This document shows positions 63,460 to 64,000 of a stretch of DNA of 64,000 nucleotides, piece by piece (the first letter of the stretch is position 1; each line of letters begins with the position of its first letter). The stretch lies in the NCBI GenBank assembly GCA_949825065.1, contig OX463849.1, forward strand, positions 28,322,043 through 28,386,042. The letters run 5' to 3'. Position numbers and translations under genes: made by a program. Source of the stretch: Odontocerum albicorne. Taxonomy: Eukaryota; Arthropoda; Insecta; Trichoptera; Odontoceridae. The notes beneath the pieces were generated by a model that was not told the DNA's origin, did no database searches, and saw nothing but the letters and a program-made list of their open reading frames with translations.

Positions 63460-64000
63460 ATAATAAGTAAAGGAAACAAAGAGCACTTGTTTGTATTAAG
63501 TAACTTGACGGTTTTTAAACTGATTCAATGTCGCAGCACTCACTGTACTATTGAAAAGTTTGTTTCAATATTCCACAACTCGATTAGCAAAACAATGTTT
63601 CCTTGGATTATCATGGAATTACTTTTGGAGAATTTCAACTGATGTCCTCTCAATTTTTTTACCAAATATTTTATCCTTAACATTTTATAAAGAAAAATCA
63701 CAATTTATAGATTTTTTTTTTTACAAATTAAATCTTACACAATTTCAAGTGTTCCGTGTATGGATTATTTTTTCCATTAACTCGAAGAGTTGGATTGATA
63801 ACTGGGTACGGCCATACTAATAACTTCCGGCACTTAAAGGGTTAAGCTTTCTTTCTTTGATTGTATTTGTAACATATTTTGGTTGAAACAATAATCACAT
63901 CTTTCATTATTTATCCCCTAAATCCTTAACTCAGTACCATTCCCTCGATTAAAAAATATCTCATGCTTGGATTGAGTGAAATCAAGTTTTACATTTGTAC
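63460..64000. other. no gene seen at window end
   Basis: AT-rich. cttaaagggttaa at 63833 resembles a piggyBac-type end (TTAA-flanked, aaggg), but no partner lies within the window. Chance frames 63391-63642 and 63551-63820 have no support. Confidence 0.35.

Overview
The window looks like a stretch of a transposon-rich, AT-rich insect nuclear genome. Genes are split by introns with GT-AG borders. Homologues of Mediator subunit 29 (Intersex), NOC3L and SAMTOR are present. The rest is mariner, hAT, piggyBac-like and Helitron DNA transposons, non-LTR retrotransposon debris and Penelope-like repeats. The insect order cannot be fixed from the sequence alone. There is one 200-base assembly gap (309-508).

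Four host genes can be supported. (1) An intersex/Med29 homologue on the minus strand: four coding exons between 21559 and 17319, 202 residues. (2) A NOC3L homologue on the plus strand: twelve exons from 26206 to 47674, 793 residues, every exon junction in phase. (3) An unrecognised minus-strand gene, at least four exons between about 56975 and 48724, tail-to-tail with NOC3L and head-to-head with gene 4. (4) A SAMTOR homologue (S-adenosylmethionine sensor of mTORC1) on the plus strand, starting at 57643. Its reading frame is interrupted at 58288 by a 4,072-bp Helitron and resumes exactly at 62361, ending at 62707.

Layout: 1-6440 is transposon debris (a Helitron-type fragment, LINE and hAT remnants). 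6471-7514 is a 12-copy 87-bp minisatellite. 8877-14142 holds three mariner elements of different lineages, one with an intact 354-residue transposase. 14470-17200 is LINE debris and a MITE. 17319-21559 is intersex. 23807-25255 is a broken multicopy transposase-like gene. 25883-25974 holds two perfect adjacent palindromes just upstream of NOC3L. The NOC3L introns (26212-47457) hold MITEs, mariners, a piggyBac-type MITE and a large foldback built from two inverted Penelope-like 3' ends between long (AT)n tracts. 48724-56975 is the unrecognised gene, whose introns carry two more mariners and a hAT element with a perfect 8-bp target duplication. 57643-62707 is SAMTOR with its Helitron, and a MITE follows.

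The host genes do not form a pathway: a transcription cofactor used in sex determination, a ribosome-biogenesis factor, a nutrient sensor and an unknown. The most notable observation is the Helitron in SAMTOR. The two halves join without loss of a base, and the reversed Helitron 5' end presents a plausible 3' splice site. The gene is therefore either freshly broken or has gained an intron. I did not find a clearly new defence or enzymatic system.
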